Origin: Draconibacterium mangrovi_A
GTDB taxonomy: Bacteria > Bacteroidota > Bacteroidia > Bacteroidales > Prolixibacteraceae
Assembly: GCF_037646455.1 (NCBI RefSeq)
Contig: NZ_JBBIXN010000005.1
Coordinates: 62,001-126,000, forward strand
Direction: 5' to 3'
DNA length: 64,000 nucleotides
Notes under the pieces: generated by a model
Seen by the model: the letters and a program-made list of their open reading frames with translations, nothing else
Databases searched by the model: none
What the model was told of the DNA's origin: nothing
Shown here: piece after piece, positions 1-7,715 of the stretch
Layout of the letters: each line of letters starts with the position of its first letter
Numbering within the stretch: the stretch's first letter is position 1
Program-made: the position numbers and the translations under genes

Positions 1-1
1 G

Positions 2-904
2 GTTTTATACGACCTTGCATTCTTTTCGGATCAGATTGGCGACTACAAAAAAAGCATTGATTATTATAATCGTTTTATCGATAACGATGTGTACAATTAC
101 ACGGCCTGGTTTAACCTTGGCATTGTATACAACAAAGCCGAGAAGCACAAAAAAGCGATTGAAGCCTACGAATATGCGCTGGCAATTAACGAGAATTTCC
201 ACATGGCGCTTTTTAACATTGGCAACGCACTGGCCAACTCGGGGAAATTCGAGAAAGCAATCGAGAAATACGAGGAATACCTTGAACAGGAACCTGATAA
301 CGACGATGCCTATTGTTACATGGGTGAATGTTACCTGAACCTGGAAGAGGGACTGAAAGCTGAATCTTGCTACCAAAAAGCGATAAAGATCAATTCGGAT
401 AACGACACGGCCTGGTTCGGACTGGGTTTATTGATGTGGATTGAACGCAACTACGATGAAAGCGTGGTTTTCATTAAAAAGGCAGCTAAACTGGATAAAG
501 AAAATTCGGAATACTGGCTTACTTTGGGAAAAGTATACAAAGATGGCGGCCGAATGGAAGAAGCGATAAAAGCGTTTAAGCAAGGTGCAAAAGTCGATTC
601 AGAAAATACCGAACTTTGGTTGACCTGGGCCGAAACGTTTCGTGAAACGGGCGAAAACGAAAAAGCTGTAAAACTTTTGGAAAAAGCTGTTGAGCAAAAC
701 GACGATTCAATGTTGAAATACCGCCTGGTATCTTTTTTACTTGAAGACAAAAAACAGAAAGTGGCTTTTGATTGGCTGCGCTCAGCCATGAGTCAGGACT
801 TTGAAAACATCAATTACCTGTTTGATATTTACCCAAAATCGCTAAAAAGCAAACGCCTGAAAAAGGTGGTCGACGAATTCAGGAAAAACAACAACCTGGA
901 ATAA
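2..904 (+). CDS. TPR-repeat protein, 5' end outside window
   Basis: The open frame runs into the left edge of the window without a stop, so the gene is truncated; about 300 codons are visible. A GTG at 89 could serve as a start, but the codons before it (2-88) already encode TPR-like sequence (DLAFFSDQIGDYKKSIDYYN), so the true start lies upstream. The visible part is built almost wholly of 34-residue tetratricopeptide repeats, seven or so, with typical W/Y-LG-Y and A-x-A positions (for example AWFNLGIVYNKAEKHKKAIE). TPR arrays are scaffolds for protein-protein contacts. No enzymatic domain and no membrane segment is seen. The specific partner cannot be told. The next gene begins about 100 bases downstream with its own promoter-like box. 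Confidence 0.85.
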   Translation, partial: VLYDLAFFSDQIGDYKKSIDYYNRFIDNDVYNYTAWFNLGIVYNKAEKHKKAIEAYEYALAINENFHMALFNIGNALANSGKFEKAIEKYEEYLEQEPDNDDAYCYMGECYLNLEEGLKAESCYQKAIKINSDNDTAWFGLGLLMWIERNYDESVVFIKKAAKLDKENSEYWLTLGKVYKDGGRMEEAIKAFKQGAKVDSENTELWLTWAETFRETGENEKAVKLLEKAVEQNDDSMLKYRLVSFLLEDKKQKVAFDWLRSAMSQDFENINYLFDIYPKSLKSKRLKKVVDEFRKNNNLE

Positions 905-953
905 ATTGTTCCCAGATTAAATAATCATCTCCAAATCCTATCTAATTGGTAGA

Positions 954-987
954 TTTGTGGTGCCCTTGAATTCATAGTCTACTTTTG
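954..987 (+). promoter_or_regulatory. Bacteroidota-type promoter before EamA gene
   Basis: TTTG at 954-957 and TACTTTTG at 980-987 (a perfect TAnnTTTG -7 box) are 22 bases apart, slightly longer than the usual 19-21. The box lies only 13 bases before the ATG at 1001, so the leader would be very short. Seen directly; promoter function is inferred from the known -33/-7 pattern of the phylum. Confidence 0.45.
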
Positions 988-1000
988 CGAAAAAAATATT

Positions 1001-1900
1001 ATGTGGGCAATTGCCGGACTAATTTCAGCAATCTTCTTAGGCATTTACGACATTTTTAAGAAAAAGTCGTTAAACGAAAATGCAGTAATTCCGGTATTGT
1101 TTTTCTCTACTGTTACCAGTTCGCTTGTTTTTTTACCGGTGGTAATTGGTTCCAGGTTTTTCCCCGAATTCTTTTCTCAAATCGGATTATTCTCGCCCAC
1201 ACTAACTCTTACCGAACATTTGCAGGTACTGCTTAAATCATTCATTGTAGTATTGAGTTGGATACTTGCCTTTTTTGCCCTAAAACATTTGCCGGTTACT
1301 ATTTTCGCTCCTATTCGTGCCACCGGCCCCCTTTGGACATTGATTGGTGCCATCATTATTTTTCACGAACGACTGAACAGTTTGCAGTGGATCGGAGTGT
1401 CACTCACACTCATTTTCTTTTACTTGTTTTCAACTGCAGGAAAACTGGAGGGTATTGAATTTCGCCGAAATAAATGGATTTTTCTGATCATTGGCGCAAC
1501 TATAATTGGATCTATAAGTGGCTTGTACGATAAGTTCATTATTTCGCGTATCGACCGAATTGCGGTTCAGGCCTGGTTTTCGTTCTATCAGGTGGCCATT
1601 TTACTTCCTATTCTTGGATTTCTCTGGTACCCGAACCGCAAAAAAACAACACCATTTCAGTGGCGTTGGACCATCGCTGCCATCGGTATCAGCCTGATCA
1701 TTGCCGACTTTGTCTATTTCTATGCCCTCAGCATCGAAGGATCGATGATCTCCATGCTTTCAGCTTTAAGAAGAAGCAGTGTTTTGATTGCTTTTGGCCT
1801 TGGTGCTTTCCTGTTTAAAGAACAAAACCTGAAAAAGAAAGGCATTTACCTGGTCGGGATTCTTGCGGGTATTTTACTGATTACCCTGGGGAGCCGATAA
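1001..1900 (+). CDS. EamA/DMT-family transporter
   Basis: 299-residue integral membrane protein with about ten hydrophobic segments, arranged as two EamA halves (roughly residues 1-140 and 150-297), the usual size and layout of drug/metabolite transporters. The end of the first half carries the family-typical stretch around APIRATGPLWTLIGAIIIF, and the second half has the matching SALRRSSVLIAFGLGAFLFKE. Members export or exchange small metabolites across the inner membrane; the substrate cannot be read from sequence. The ATG at 1001 follows a TAnnTTTG box closely. The gene is not tightly linked to a neighbour (76 bases to the next start), so context adds nothing on substrate. Confidence 0.85.
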   Translation: MWAIAGLISAIFLGIYDIFKKKSLNENAVIPVLFFSTVTSSLVFLPVVIGSRFFPEFFSQIGLFSPTLTLTEHLQVLLKSFIVVLSWILAFFALKHLPVTIFAPIRATGPLWTLIGAIIIFHERLNSLQWIGVSLTLIFFYLFSTAGKLEGIEFRRNKWIFLIIGATIIGSISGLYDKFIISRIDRIAVQAWFSFYQVAILLPILGFLWYPNRKKTTPFQWRWTIAAIGISLIIADFVYFYALSIEGSMISMLSALRRSSVLIAFGLGAFLFKEQNLKKKGIYLVGILAGILLITLGSR

Positions 1901-1976
1901 GTTTTGAGAAGACAAGCGAAGCAAAGGCCACAAAATCAAACATTATTTGTTATTTTCGACCTTCCAAAAATTTAAT

Positions 1977-2912
1977 ATGAACAGAACATTTAAAGATTAC
2001 GCACTGCTCACTTTGAAAGGGATGGGAATGGGTGCAGCCGATGTAGTGCCGGGTGTTTCGGGCGGGACGATAGCATTTATTACCGGTATTTACGAAGAAT
2101 TGATCAACTCCATAAAGTCGATCAACCTGACTGCTATAAAACTTCTACTCAGCTTTAAGTTGGTTGAATTCTGGAAAGCCATCAACGGCACTTTTCTGCT
2201 AAGCGTATTTATCGGCATTGGCATCAGTGTTTTTTCACTGGCCAAAGGACTGGAATACCTGCTTCTCCACTACCCCATTTTGGTGTGGTCCTTCTTTTTC
2301 GGATTGATCGTTGCTTCGGCCATTTACGTGGCCCGCTCGATAAAGGACTGGAACATAGGCACCATCATTTCCGGAATTACTGGAATTGCAGTTGCTTACG
2401 CCATCACAGTGCTGAGTCCGGCCGAAGCCAACACGGCTTACTGGTTTGTTTTTGTTTCAGGTATGATCGCTATTTGTGCCATGATCTTGCCCGGTATTTC
2501 GGGTAGTTTCATCCTGGTTTTGCTGGGCATGTATAAATTCATCCTGGGTGCCGTTGGCGATTTGAACCTGGTTGTGATTGGTATTTTCCTGGTTGGAGCT
2601 GCCATCGGGATTATTGCCTTTTCAAATGTTCTGTCGTGGTTGCTAAAAAAATACCACAACCTTACCATTGCCATGCTGGCCGGTTTTATGGTTGGTTCGC
2701 TCAACAAAGTGTGGCCCTGGAAAGAAGTTACCGAAACCATAATCGACCGTCATGGTGAGTTAAAGCCGATAGCCGAACGAAATATTTTGCCCGGTACTTA
2801 CGAACAGATTACCGGACACGAAGCCTGGTTGCTGGGAGCCATTGCTCTGGCGGTTTTTGGTTTTGTGCTTATATTTGTTGTCGAAGGCATCGGTAAGAAG
2901 CTGTCGAAATAA
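1977..2912 (+). CDS. DUF368 family polyprenyl-phosphate transporter (PopT-like)
   Basis: 311 residues when started at the ATG at 1977; a TTG at 1947 in the same frame adds ten residues without family character and overlaps AT-rich promoter-like sequence, so I prefer 1977. The N-terminus has the DUF368 hallmark GMGMGAADVVPGVSGGTIAFITGIYEEL (residues about 15-40), and the repeat-like second half has MILPGISGSFILVLLGMY. These paired PGxSGG/PGISGS re-entrant motifs and eight or so membrane segments are typical of the family. DUF368 (PopT) proteins recycle undecaprenyl phosphate across the inner membrane for wall and surface-glycan synthesis; that role is established for relatives and inferred here. 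A later loop (about 250-280) is hydrophilic. Confidence 0.85.
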   Translation: MNRTFKDYALLTLKGMGMGAADVVPGVSGGTIAFITGIYEELINSIKSINLTAIKLLLSFKLVEFWKAINGTFLLSVFIGIGISVFSLAKGLEYLLLHYPILVWSFFFGLIVASAIYVARSIKDWNIGTIISGITGIAVAYAITVLSPAEANTAYWFVFVSGMIAICAMILPGISGSFILVLLGMYKFILGAVGDLNLVVIGIFLVGAAIGIIAFSNVLSWLLKKYHNLTIAMLAGFMVGSLNKVWPWKEVTETIIDRHGELKPIAERNILPGTYEQITGHEAWLLGAIALAVFGFVLIFVVEGIGKKLSK

Positions 2913-3048
2913 CAGTTGAAGTTTACGCTTGTCGGTTTTGAACTGTGAAAGAAAATCAATATTCAATAACAAATATCCAACATTCGAATCAGAATTAAAA
3001 AGCTTTTGAATATTGAAAATTCTACATTGGAAATTAAAGAATAAACAG

Positions 3049-3798
3049 ATGAAAAAATACGGACTTCTGGGATATCCACTCACGCACTCTTTCTCGAAAC
3101 GGTTTTTCACCGAAAAATTCGAAAGTGAGAAGATCGATTCAACTTATGAGAATTTTGAAATCGATAGCATCAGTAAATTTCCTGATGTCGTAAAAAATAA
3201 TCCCGAAGTGGTGGGCTTTAACGTAACCATCCCATACAAAGAACAGGTTATTCAGTACCTCGATGAGTTGAATGATTCAGCTCAGCAAATCGGTGCGGTA
3301 AATACCATTAAAGTAAAACGTTCTGGTGATAATGTTTACCTGAAAGGATTTAATACCGATACACATGGCTTCGAAACTTCGCTTCGTCCGCTTTTAAAAG
3401 AATACCACAACAAAGCGCTGATACTGGGAACAGGCGGTGCATCGAAAGCATTGAAATATGTGCTTGAAAAACTTGGAATCGAATATATCTCAGCATCCAT
3501 CGAAGAGTTAAAAGAGAATGAGATTCGGTACGAAGACATCGACAAGCAAATGATGAAGGAACACCTGCTCATTATTAATGCCACGCCGCTGGGAACCTAT
3601 CCCAAAGTAGATACCTACCCGAATATTCCTTACGATTTCATCGGTAAAAAACATTTGTTATTCGACCTTGTTTACAATCCTGAGGAGACACAGTTCATGG
3701 CCAAAGGAAAGGCACAGGGAGCAACCATAAAAAACGGTTACGAAATGTTGCTGAACCAGGCCTTAAAATCTTATGAAATCTGGAACTCGGAAGAATAA
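3049..3798 (+). CDS. aroE: shikimate dehydrogenase
   Basis: 249 residues from the ATG at 3049. An in-frame start at 3013 would add twelve residues unlike the family and is rejected. Shikimate-binding elements are present: S14-x-S16 in THSFSK, the catalytic lysine K64 in NVTIPYKE, N85 in GAVNT and D104 in FNTDTHG. The nucleotide loop GTGGASKA is at 127-134. The C-terminus carries the family's NGYEMLLNQA. It reduces 3-dehydroshikimate with NADPH in the chorismate pathway, in the cytoplasm. At about 250 residues it is slightly shorter than the E. coli enzyme, as is usual in Bacteroidota. The phosphatase gene downstream starts 66 bases later on the same strand and may be cotranscribed. Confidence 0.93.
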   Translation: MKKYGLLGYPLTHSFSKRFFTEKFESEKIDSTYENFEIDSISKFPDVVKNNPEVVGFNVTIPYKEQVIQYLDELNDSAQQIGAVNTIKVKRSGDNVYLKGFNTDTHGFETSLRPLLKEYHNKALILGTGGASKALKYVLEKLGIEYISASIEELKENEIRYEDIDKQMMKEHLLIINATPLGTYPKVDTYPNIPYDFIGKKHLLFDLVYNPEETQFMAKGKAQGATIKNGYEMLLNQALKSYEIWNSEE

Positions 3799-3864
3799 GT
3801 GTTCAGTTTTCAGTATCAGTTAACAGTTCGGCAACTTCTAGCTTGAGACCTGCAGATAAAAACT

Positions 3865-4341
3865 ATGGAAAAGAAAAAGATACTATTTGTTTGTTTGGGA
3901 AATATTTGTCGTTCGCCTAGTGCCGAAGCGGTTTTTACCGGTGTTATTAAAAAGATAGGCAAAACCAATGGTTTTGAGATTGATTCGGCCGGAACTTCGG
4001 GTTGGCATGTCGGCGAACCTGCCGACAAGCGTATGCAATCGCACGCCGTAAAAAGAAACTACAACCTGACCAGTATCAGCCGTAAGTTCGATCCACACAC
4101 CGATTTTGATCACTTCGACATGATCATTGGAATGGACGACAGCAATATTCAGAATTTGAAACAAATGGCCCGCTCAGCATCCGATTTGGATAAGATCTAC
4201 AAAATGACCGACTTTAGTCGTGAATTTAATTACGACGAAGTTCCTGATCCATACTACGGAGGCGAAGAAGGTTTCGAACTGGTACTTGATCTTCTTGAGG
4301 ATGCGTGTGAAGGATTATTGGAAAAAATTGAAAAGAGGTAG
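3865..4341 (+). CDS. low-molecular-weight protein-tyrosine phosphatase
   Basis: 158 residues, the normal length for the family. The N-terminal P-loop is C10-LGNIC-R16-S17, the CX5R(S/T) signature in which C10 is the nucleophile and R16 binds phosphate. The general acid is D128 in DPYYGG. This cytoplasmic enzyme removes phosphate from tyrosine residues (often of BY-kinases that control polysaccharide export) or from small substrates; the actual substrate is unknown. No exopolysaccharide kinase gene is adjacent in the window, and the gene follows aroE, so housekeeping use is as likely. It ends inside an inverted repeat shared with the convergent MaoC-like gene. Confidence 0.9.
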   Translation: MEKKKILFVCLGNICRSPSAEAVFTGVIKKIGKTNGFEIDSAGTSGWHVGEPADKRMQSHAVKRNYNLTSISRKFDPHTDFDHFDMIIGMDDSNIQNLKQMARSASDLDKIYKMTDFSREFNYDEVPDPYYGGEEGFELVLDLLEDACEGLLEKIEKR

Positions 4342-4377
4342 ATTTGAGTACTGAGGTAGAAACTCACTACTCAAATC
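4341..4377. terminator. inverted repeat between convergent genes
   Basis: A perfect 10-base inverted repeat, GATTTGAGTA (4341-4350) and TACTCAAATC (4368-4377), with a 17-base loop, lies exactly between two convergent genes. There is no clear T-run, so it is either a weak bidirectional terminator or one of the degenerate intergenic repeats common in this window. Confidence 0.45.
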
Positions 4378-4394
4378 TAATATCTCAGTTCTGT

Positions 4395-4859
4395 TTATTC
4401 AAAATGATAAAGGAAATTCACCAGCGCATCGTAAGCCGGTTTCTTCTCTCCTTCAATGTCCACTACAATTTTAACCTGAACACGCGCAATTCCGCGAAGG
4501 TTTTTAATGTCGTTCAGCGACACTGTGGCCCGGATTCGGTCGTTAACTTTTACGGGCGACTGAAAACGCAGATTTTCAATACCATAATTTACAATCATTT
4601 TCACATTGTTCACTTCCACTACATTGTACCACAGGTAAGTCAGCATCGAAAGCGATAAATAACCGTGGGCAATAGTGCTTCCAAACGGCGATTCTTTGGC
4701 AGCTCGCTCCGGATCGGTGTGTATCCACTGGTGATCCATCGTTGCATCTGCAAATTTATCTATCTGGTCTTGTGTGATCTCAACATAATCAGATATACCG
4801 ATTAATTCTCCTTTGAGGGCTTCAAATTCTTCGTAACTGTTAATAATTCTCTTTGCCAT
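4395..4859 (-). CDS. MaoC-like (R)-specific enoyl hydratase family protein
   Basis: 154-residue single hot-dog domain. The catalytic dyad of the MaoC/(R)-hydratase family is visible as D42-x4-H47 in the stretch FADATMDHQWIHTDPERA, followed by the typical SPFGSTIAHGYLSLSML. Such enzymes hydrate 2-enoyl-CoA thioesters to (R)-3-hydroxyacyl-CoA in the cytoplasm. The NodN-like subgroup resembles this length and motif wording. No fatty-acid or polyhydroxyalkanoate genes are adjacent, so the pathway is not defined. The gene is convergent with the phosphatase gene and divergent from the next EamA transporter. Confidence 0.85.
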   Translation of the reverse strand: MAKRIINSYEEFEALKGELIGISDYVEITQDQIDKFADATMDHQWIHTDPERAAKESPFGSTIAHGYLSLSMLTYLWYNVVEVNNVKMIVNYGIENLRFQSPVKVNDRIRATVSLNDIKNLRGIARVQVKIVVDIEGEKKPAYDALVNFLYHFE

Positions 4860-5046
4860 AGTATTGAAAATTGAACCGCCAATTTAAACCTTTTTGTAGG
4901 TATTCGGCCGCGATTATTGAAAAGAATGCCGATTTTTAAAAAGCCAATATCTCTAATATTTGAATTTTAAGACACCCTGTTCCAATTTTAAACAGAAGCA
5001 TCGATTATTCCATATTTATTGGCACCTTTACAGCTCATTCTGAATA

Positions 5047-5970
5047 ATGAAAGACCTAATAAAAAGCACCACGTTTTTGGCCATACTAGCCTGCTGGCTT
5101 TGGTCCACAGCTTTTGTGGGTGTAAAGATCGGGTTAAGCTACCATACGCCGCTACAGTTTGCCGGGATCCGCTTCTTTATTGCAGGAGTACTTATTTTTC
5201 TGTACTTCGGAAGACCCCGAAGGTATTTTGCCCAGTTAAAAGCCAACCTTAGGTTTATATTACAGCTGTCGCTGGTGCAAACCGTAATACAATATTCGCT
5301 TTTTTACAGTGGATTGAACCTGGTACCCGGTTCGCTGGCAGCTATGATTATCGGTTCGCAACCACTTTTTATTGCACTTGTGGCCCACTTTACTTTTCAC
5401 AACGACAAAATGACTCCGTTAAAAACCGGAAGTATTCTCATTGGTGTAGCCGGAATTGCTGTGATCACGATCGGACGATCGCAGGTTGAAATGCAAGGAG
5501 CACTGGAGTGGATCGGAATCGGATTATTGCTTATCAATAATGTGGTAGCTGGAACAACGAACGTTATGGTGGCAAAATATTCAAAAGGAATATCCCCCGC
5601 CGTTTTAAGCTCTACTTCTCTAATGATTGGTGGTTTTGTTTTGTCGCTGATATCGGTGCCTATCGAGGGGATTCATCTTGGTCCGTTTCCACCAAAATAC
5701 TGGTATGCTCTGGCCTGGCTCAGCTTTTTATCAGCCGCAGCTTTTACCATTTGGAACACCATATTAAAACGCCCCGGGGTAAAAGTCTCCTTACTCAACG
5801 TGTGGAAATTTTTGATCCCTGTTTCCGGAGCTGCCTTAAGCTGGATCCTTATTGCTGACGAAAAACCGGATTTACCATCGCTGATCGGGATGGCTATTAT
5901 TGCCATTTCGCTGCTCAGCCTGAATTATGCCAACCGCAAGGCACAAAAAGAAAAACCGGTTGTTAAGTAA
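5047..5970 (+). CDS. EamA/DMT-family transporter
   Basis: 307 residues with about ten membrane segments in two EamA halves. The first half has the typical start FLAILACWLWSTAFVGVKIGL and the VPGSLAAMIIGSQPLFIALVAHF region before the half-boundary. The second half ends with KFLIPVSGAALSWILIADE. It is an inner-membrane transporter of unknown substrate, distinct in sequence from the one at 1001. It stands alone: divergent from the MaoC-like gene and followed by a GC-rich hairpin and a convergent DUF1080 gene. Confidence 0.85.
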   Translation: MKDLIKSTTFLAILACWLWSTAFVGVKIGLSYHTPLQFAGIRFFIAGVLIFLYFGRPRRYFAQLKANLRFILQLSLVQTVIQYSLFYSGLNLVPGSLAAMIIGSQPLFIALVAHFTFHNDKMTPLKTGSILIGVAGIAVITIGRSQVEMQGALEWIGIGLLLINNVVAGTTNVMVAKYSKGISPAVLSSTSLMIGGFVLSLISVPIEGIHLGPFPPKYWYALAWLSFLSAAAFTIWNTILKRPGVKVSLLNVWKFLIPVSGAALSWILIADEKPDLPSLIGMAIIAISLLSLNYANRKAQKEKPVVK

Positions 5971-6035
5971 GCAGTGTTGCTGTCGGTGTATCATGGTAGT
6001 CGATAAAATGACAATATAATTTTACTGTATTTTTT

Positions 6036-6057
6036 GCCCCGTCCTTTAGGGCGGGGC
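6036..6057. terminator. GC-rich hairpin between convergent genes
   Basis: A stem of GCCCCGTCC (6036-6044) and GGGCGGGGC (6049-6057) with a TTTA loop, one G-T pair in the stem, sits between convergent genes in otherwise AT-rich sequence. A T-run precedes rather than follows it, so it is not a textbook intrinsic terminator; a repetitive palindrome with terminator-like effect is possible. Confidence 0.5.
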
Positions 6058-6114
6058 TAATTACAAACAAATTCCAATTAAATAATTGTCGAAATCCCTT
6101 ATCCGAAATTCATT

Positions 6115-6933
6115 TTATTCCTCCAAAACCAGTATTTCAATTTTTCTAAAATCAGTGGGCCCACTCTCGGCCTGAATCGAAATTGTACCTTTTGAAATAA
6201 TAAGATTACCATCTTCGGGAATTAATTTTTGCGCATATTCATCACGCGGATCGTATTGCGGTTCGGTATATGAGAGCACCTCTACACCATTTACAAAATG
6301 ACGGAACACTTCGCCACCATGAACCTCCACTTCAACAGTTACCCAGTCATCGCCATAAAAAGTCTCCGAATCCGAACTCAGGCAATGTTGCTCGGTTAGA
6401 ACACCATCCATTACAATATTGGTTCCGGGCGTGCACACATTCAGGTTCGTCCGTGGATCATAACCCTCTTTCCCACGTGTTCCTCCAAGCAACTGCACTT
6501 CAATCGAAGTTGGAAAATCCTGATCCAGTTCCATCGATTCAGCACTTTGCCCGTGTAACATCAGTCCGTTATTCCGGTATGCCCAGCCCGGTCCGTTTGT
6601 TACTTGTTCGCCAATAAACCGGTACTCAACCCGAAGTTTATAATTCGAAAATTCATCTTTATAAAACAGGTGTCCGAACTTGCCGTTCCAAACTTCCCAG
6701 TTGTCATAAGAAACGCGAAGTAAGCCATCTTCCACACGAAAGGTATTGTTGTAGTTTTCTCCGAGTTCTTCACCTTTAAATTTAACATCCCAACCACTGA
6801 GATCTTTGCCGTTAAAAAGCTGAATCCAATTTTCAGCCGACTTTTCTTCTGAATTACCTTGTTTAGGTTTCGATTGACAGCCAATCAAATTTATGGCGAT
6901 CAACATGATTAAAATTTTTTGTAGCATCTGCAT
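6115..6933 (-). CDS. DUF1080 (3-keto-disaccharide hydrolase) domain lipoprotein
   Basis: 272 residues with a lipoprotein signal ending in LIGC (Cys19), so probably anchored in the outer or inner membrane facing the periplasm. The mature part is one DUF1080 domain, a concanavalin-like beta sandwich, recognised by WIQLFNGKDLSGWDVKF, NNGLMLHG, STSIEVQLLGG-like (PTSIEVQLLGG) and the late DFRKIEI. Family members hydrolyse 3-keto-disaccharides or bind glycans in Bacteroidota and Planctomycetes. No dehydrogenase partner for making keto-sugars is nearby. It diverges from tetR across 170 bases holding two TetR-type operators; whether those also control this gene is unknown. Confidence 0.85.
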   Translation of the reverse strand: MQMLQKILIMLIAINLIGCQSKPKQGNSEEKSAENWIQLFNGKDLSGWDVKFKGEELGENYNNTFRVEDGLLRVSYDNWEVWNGKFGHLFYKDEFSNYKLRVEYRFIGEQVTNGPGWAYRNNGLMLHGQSAESMELDQDFPTSIEVQLLGGTRGKEGYDPRTNLNVCTPGTNIVMDGVLTEQHCLSSDSETFYGDDWVTVEVEVHGGEVFRHFVNGVEVLSYTEPQYDPRDEYAQKLIPEDGNLIISKGTISIQAESGPTDFRKIEILVLEE

Positions 6934-7002
6934 GATTTTTCTTTTGTTTATTCGATTTAGTTGTACTCCGATAAAGGTATAACAATTTCAGAAATATGTT
7001 AT

Positions 7003-7018
7003 TTAACCAAATGGTTAA
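7003..7018. promoter_or_regulatory. candidate TetR operator, distal copy
   Basis: Perfect palindrome TTAACCAAATGGTTAA between the DUF1080 gene and tetR. It shares the pattern ACCA-NN-TGGTTAAAC with a second site at 7064-7083, with centres 62 bases apart. Two copies of one palindrome beside a tetR gene support autoregulation. Confidence 0.55.
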
Positions 7019-7036
7019 ACTTTTTAGGTAATTTTC

Positions 7037-7067
7037 TTGCGTCTTAAATTTTGATGAGCTAAATTTG
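7037..7067 (+). promoter_or_regulatory. promoter of tetR-exporter operon
   Basis: TTG at 7037-7039 and TAAATTTG at 7060-7067 (perfect TAnnTTTG) are 20 bases apart, matching the Bacteroidota -33/-7 layout. The -7 box overlaps the proximal operator, so repressor binding would block the promoter. Predicted start is near 7074, giving a leader of about 30 bases. Confidence 0.6.
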
Positions 7068-7083
7068 ACCAGTTGGTTAAACC
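7064..7083. promoter_or_regulatory. candidate TetR operator overlapping -7 box
   Basis: TTTGACCAGTTGGTTAAACC holds ACCA-GT-TGGT, a second copy of the palindrome at 7003-7018, followed by the same TAAAC extension. It overlaps the promoter's -7 box and start region. Confidence 0.6.
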
Positions 7084-7103
7084 AAAAAGTTAATTTAATA
7101 ACA

Positions 7104-7715
7104 ATGAATGAATTTAAAAAAGACAATACCGAGGAGAAAATCCTGATTGCCGCACAAAGTGTGTTCATTGAAAAAGGCATGGATGGGGCTCGAATGCAGG
7201 AGATTGCCAACCACGCCGGCATAAACAAAGCACTACTTCATTATTATTTCCGAACCAAGCAAAAGCTCTTCGAGGCCATCTTTAAAAAGGTTTTTAAAAG
7301 CATTCTTCCCAACATTATGGAAATGGTACATTCTGATCTACCCATTGAAAAGAAGCTGGGAATTTTTATCGAGAAGTACATTGATCTGCTCTTAAAGAAT
7401 CCATTCGTACCTACGTTTATTTTGAAGGAAATGAACCGTGATCCCGGATTTCTTGCAGCTACGCTTAAAAGCTCAGGAATTCAACCCAGGGAGATTCTGG
7501 CCATGTTCGAACATGAAATGGAAGCCGGTAATATACGTAAAATGGATCCTCGCGATCTGATGGCCAACATTCTGGGACTAAGCATTTTTCCAATTGCAGC
7601 GGGTCCGCTACTGAACATTCTGTTTTTCGACAATAACAAACAGGAATATGAACGCTTCATACAAAAGCGAAAGGAAACAGTTAAAATCTTCATTCTAAAT
7701 TCGATAATGTTATGA
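7104..7715 (+). CDS. TetR-family transcriptional regulator of exporter operon
   Basis: 203 residues from the ATG at 7104; an in-frame start at 7065 would place codons on the operator and is rejected. The N-terminal helix-turn-helix is typical (EEKILIAAQSVFIEKG, then MQEIANHAGINKALLHYYFRTKQKLF, residues about 10-56). The C-terminal ligand domain is hydrophobic. It most likely represses the tolC-hlyD-ABC genes that follow, because its stop overlaps the next start by four bases (ATGA) and two matching palindromes lie in front of it. The layout resembles the E. coli ybhGFSR locus with its TetR regulator CecR. The inducing ligand is unknown. Confidence 0.9.
   Translation: MNEFKKDNTEEKILIAAQSVFIEKGMDGARMQEIANHAGINKALLHYYFRTKQKLFEAIFKKVFKSILPNIMEMVHSDLPIEKKLGIFIEKYIDLLLKNPFVPTFILKEMNRDPGFLAATLKSSGIQPREILAMFEHEMEAGNIRKMDPRDLMANILGLSIFPIAAGPLLNILFFDNNKQEYERFIQKRKETVKIFILNSIML

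Noticed and set aside
4344..4658. 104-codon plus-strand open frame
   Set aside because: Lies antisense over the MaoC-like gene, whose motifs are clear.
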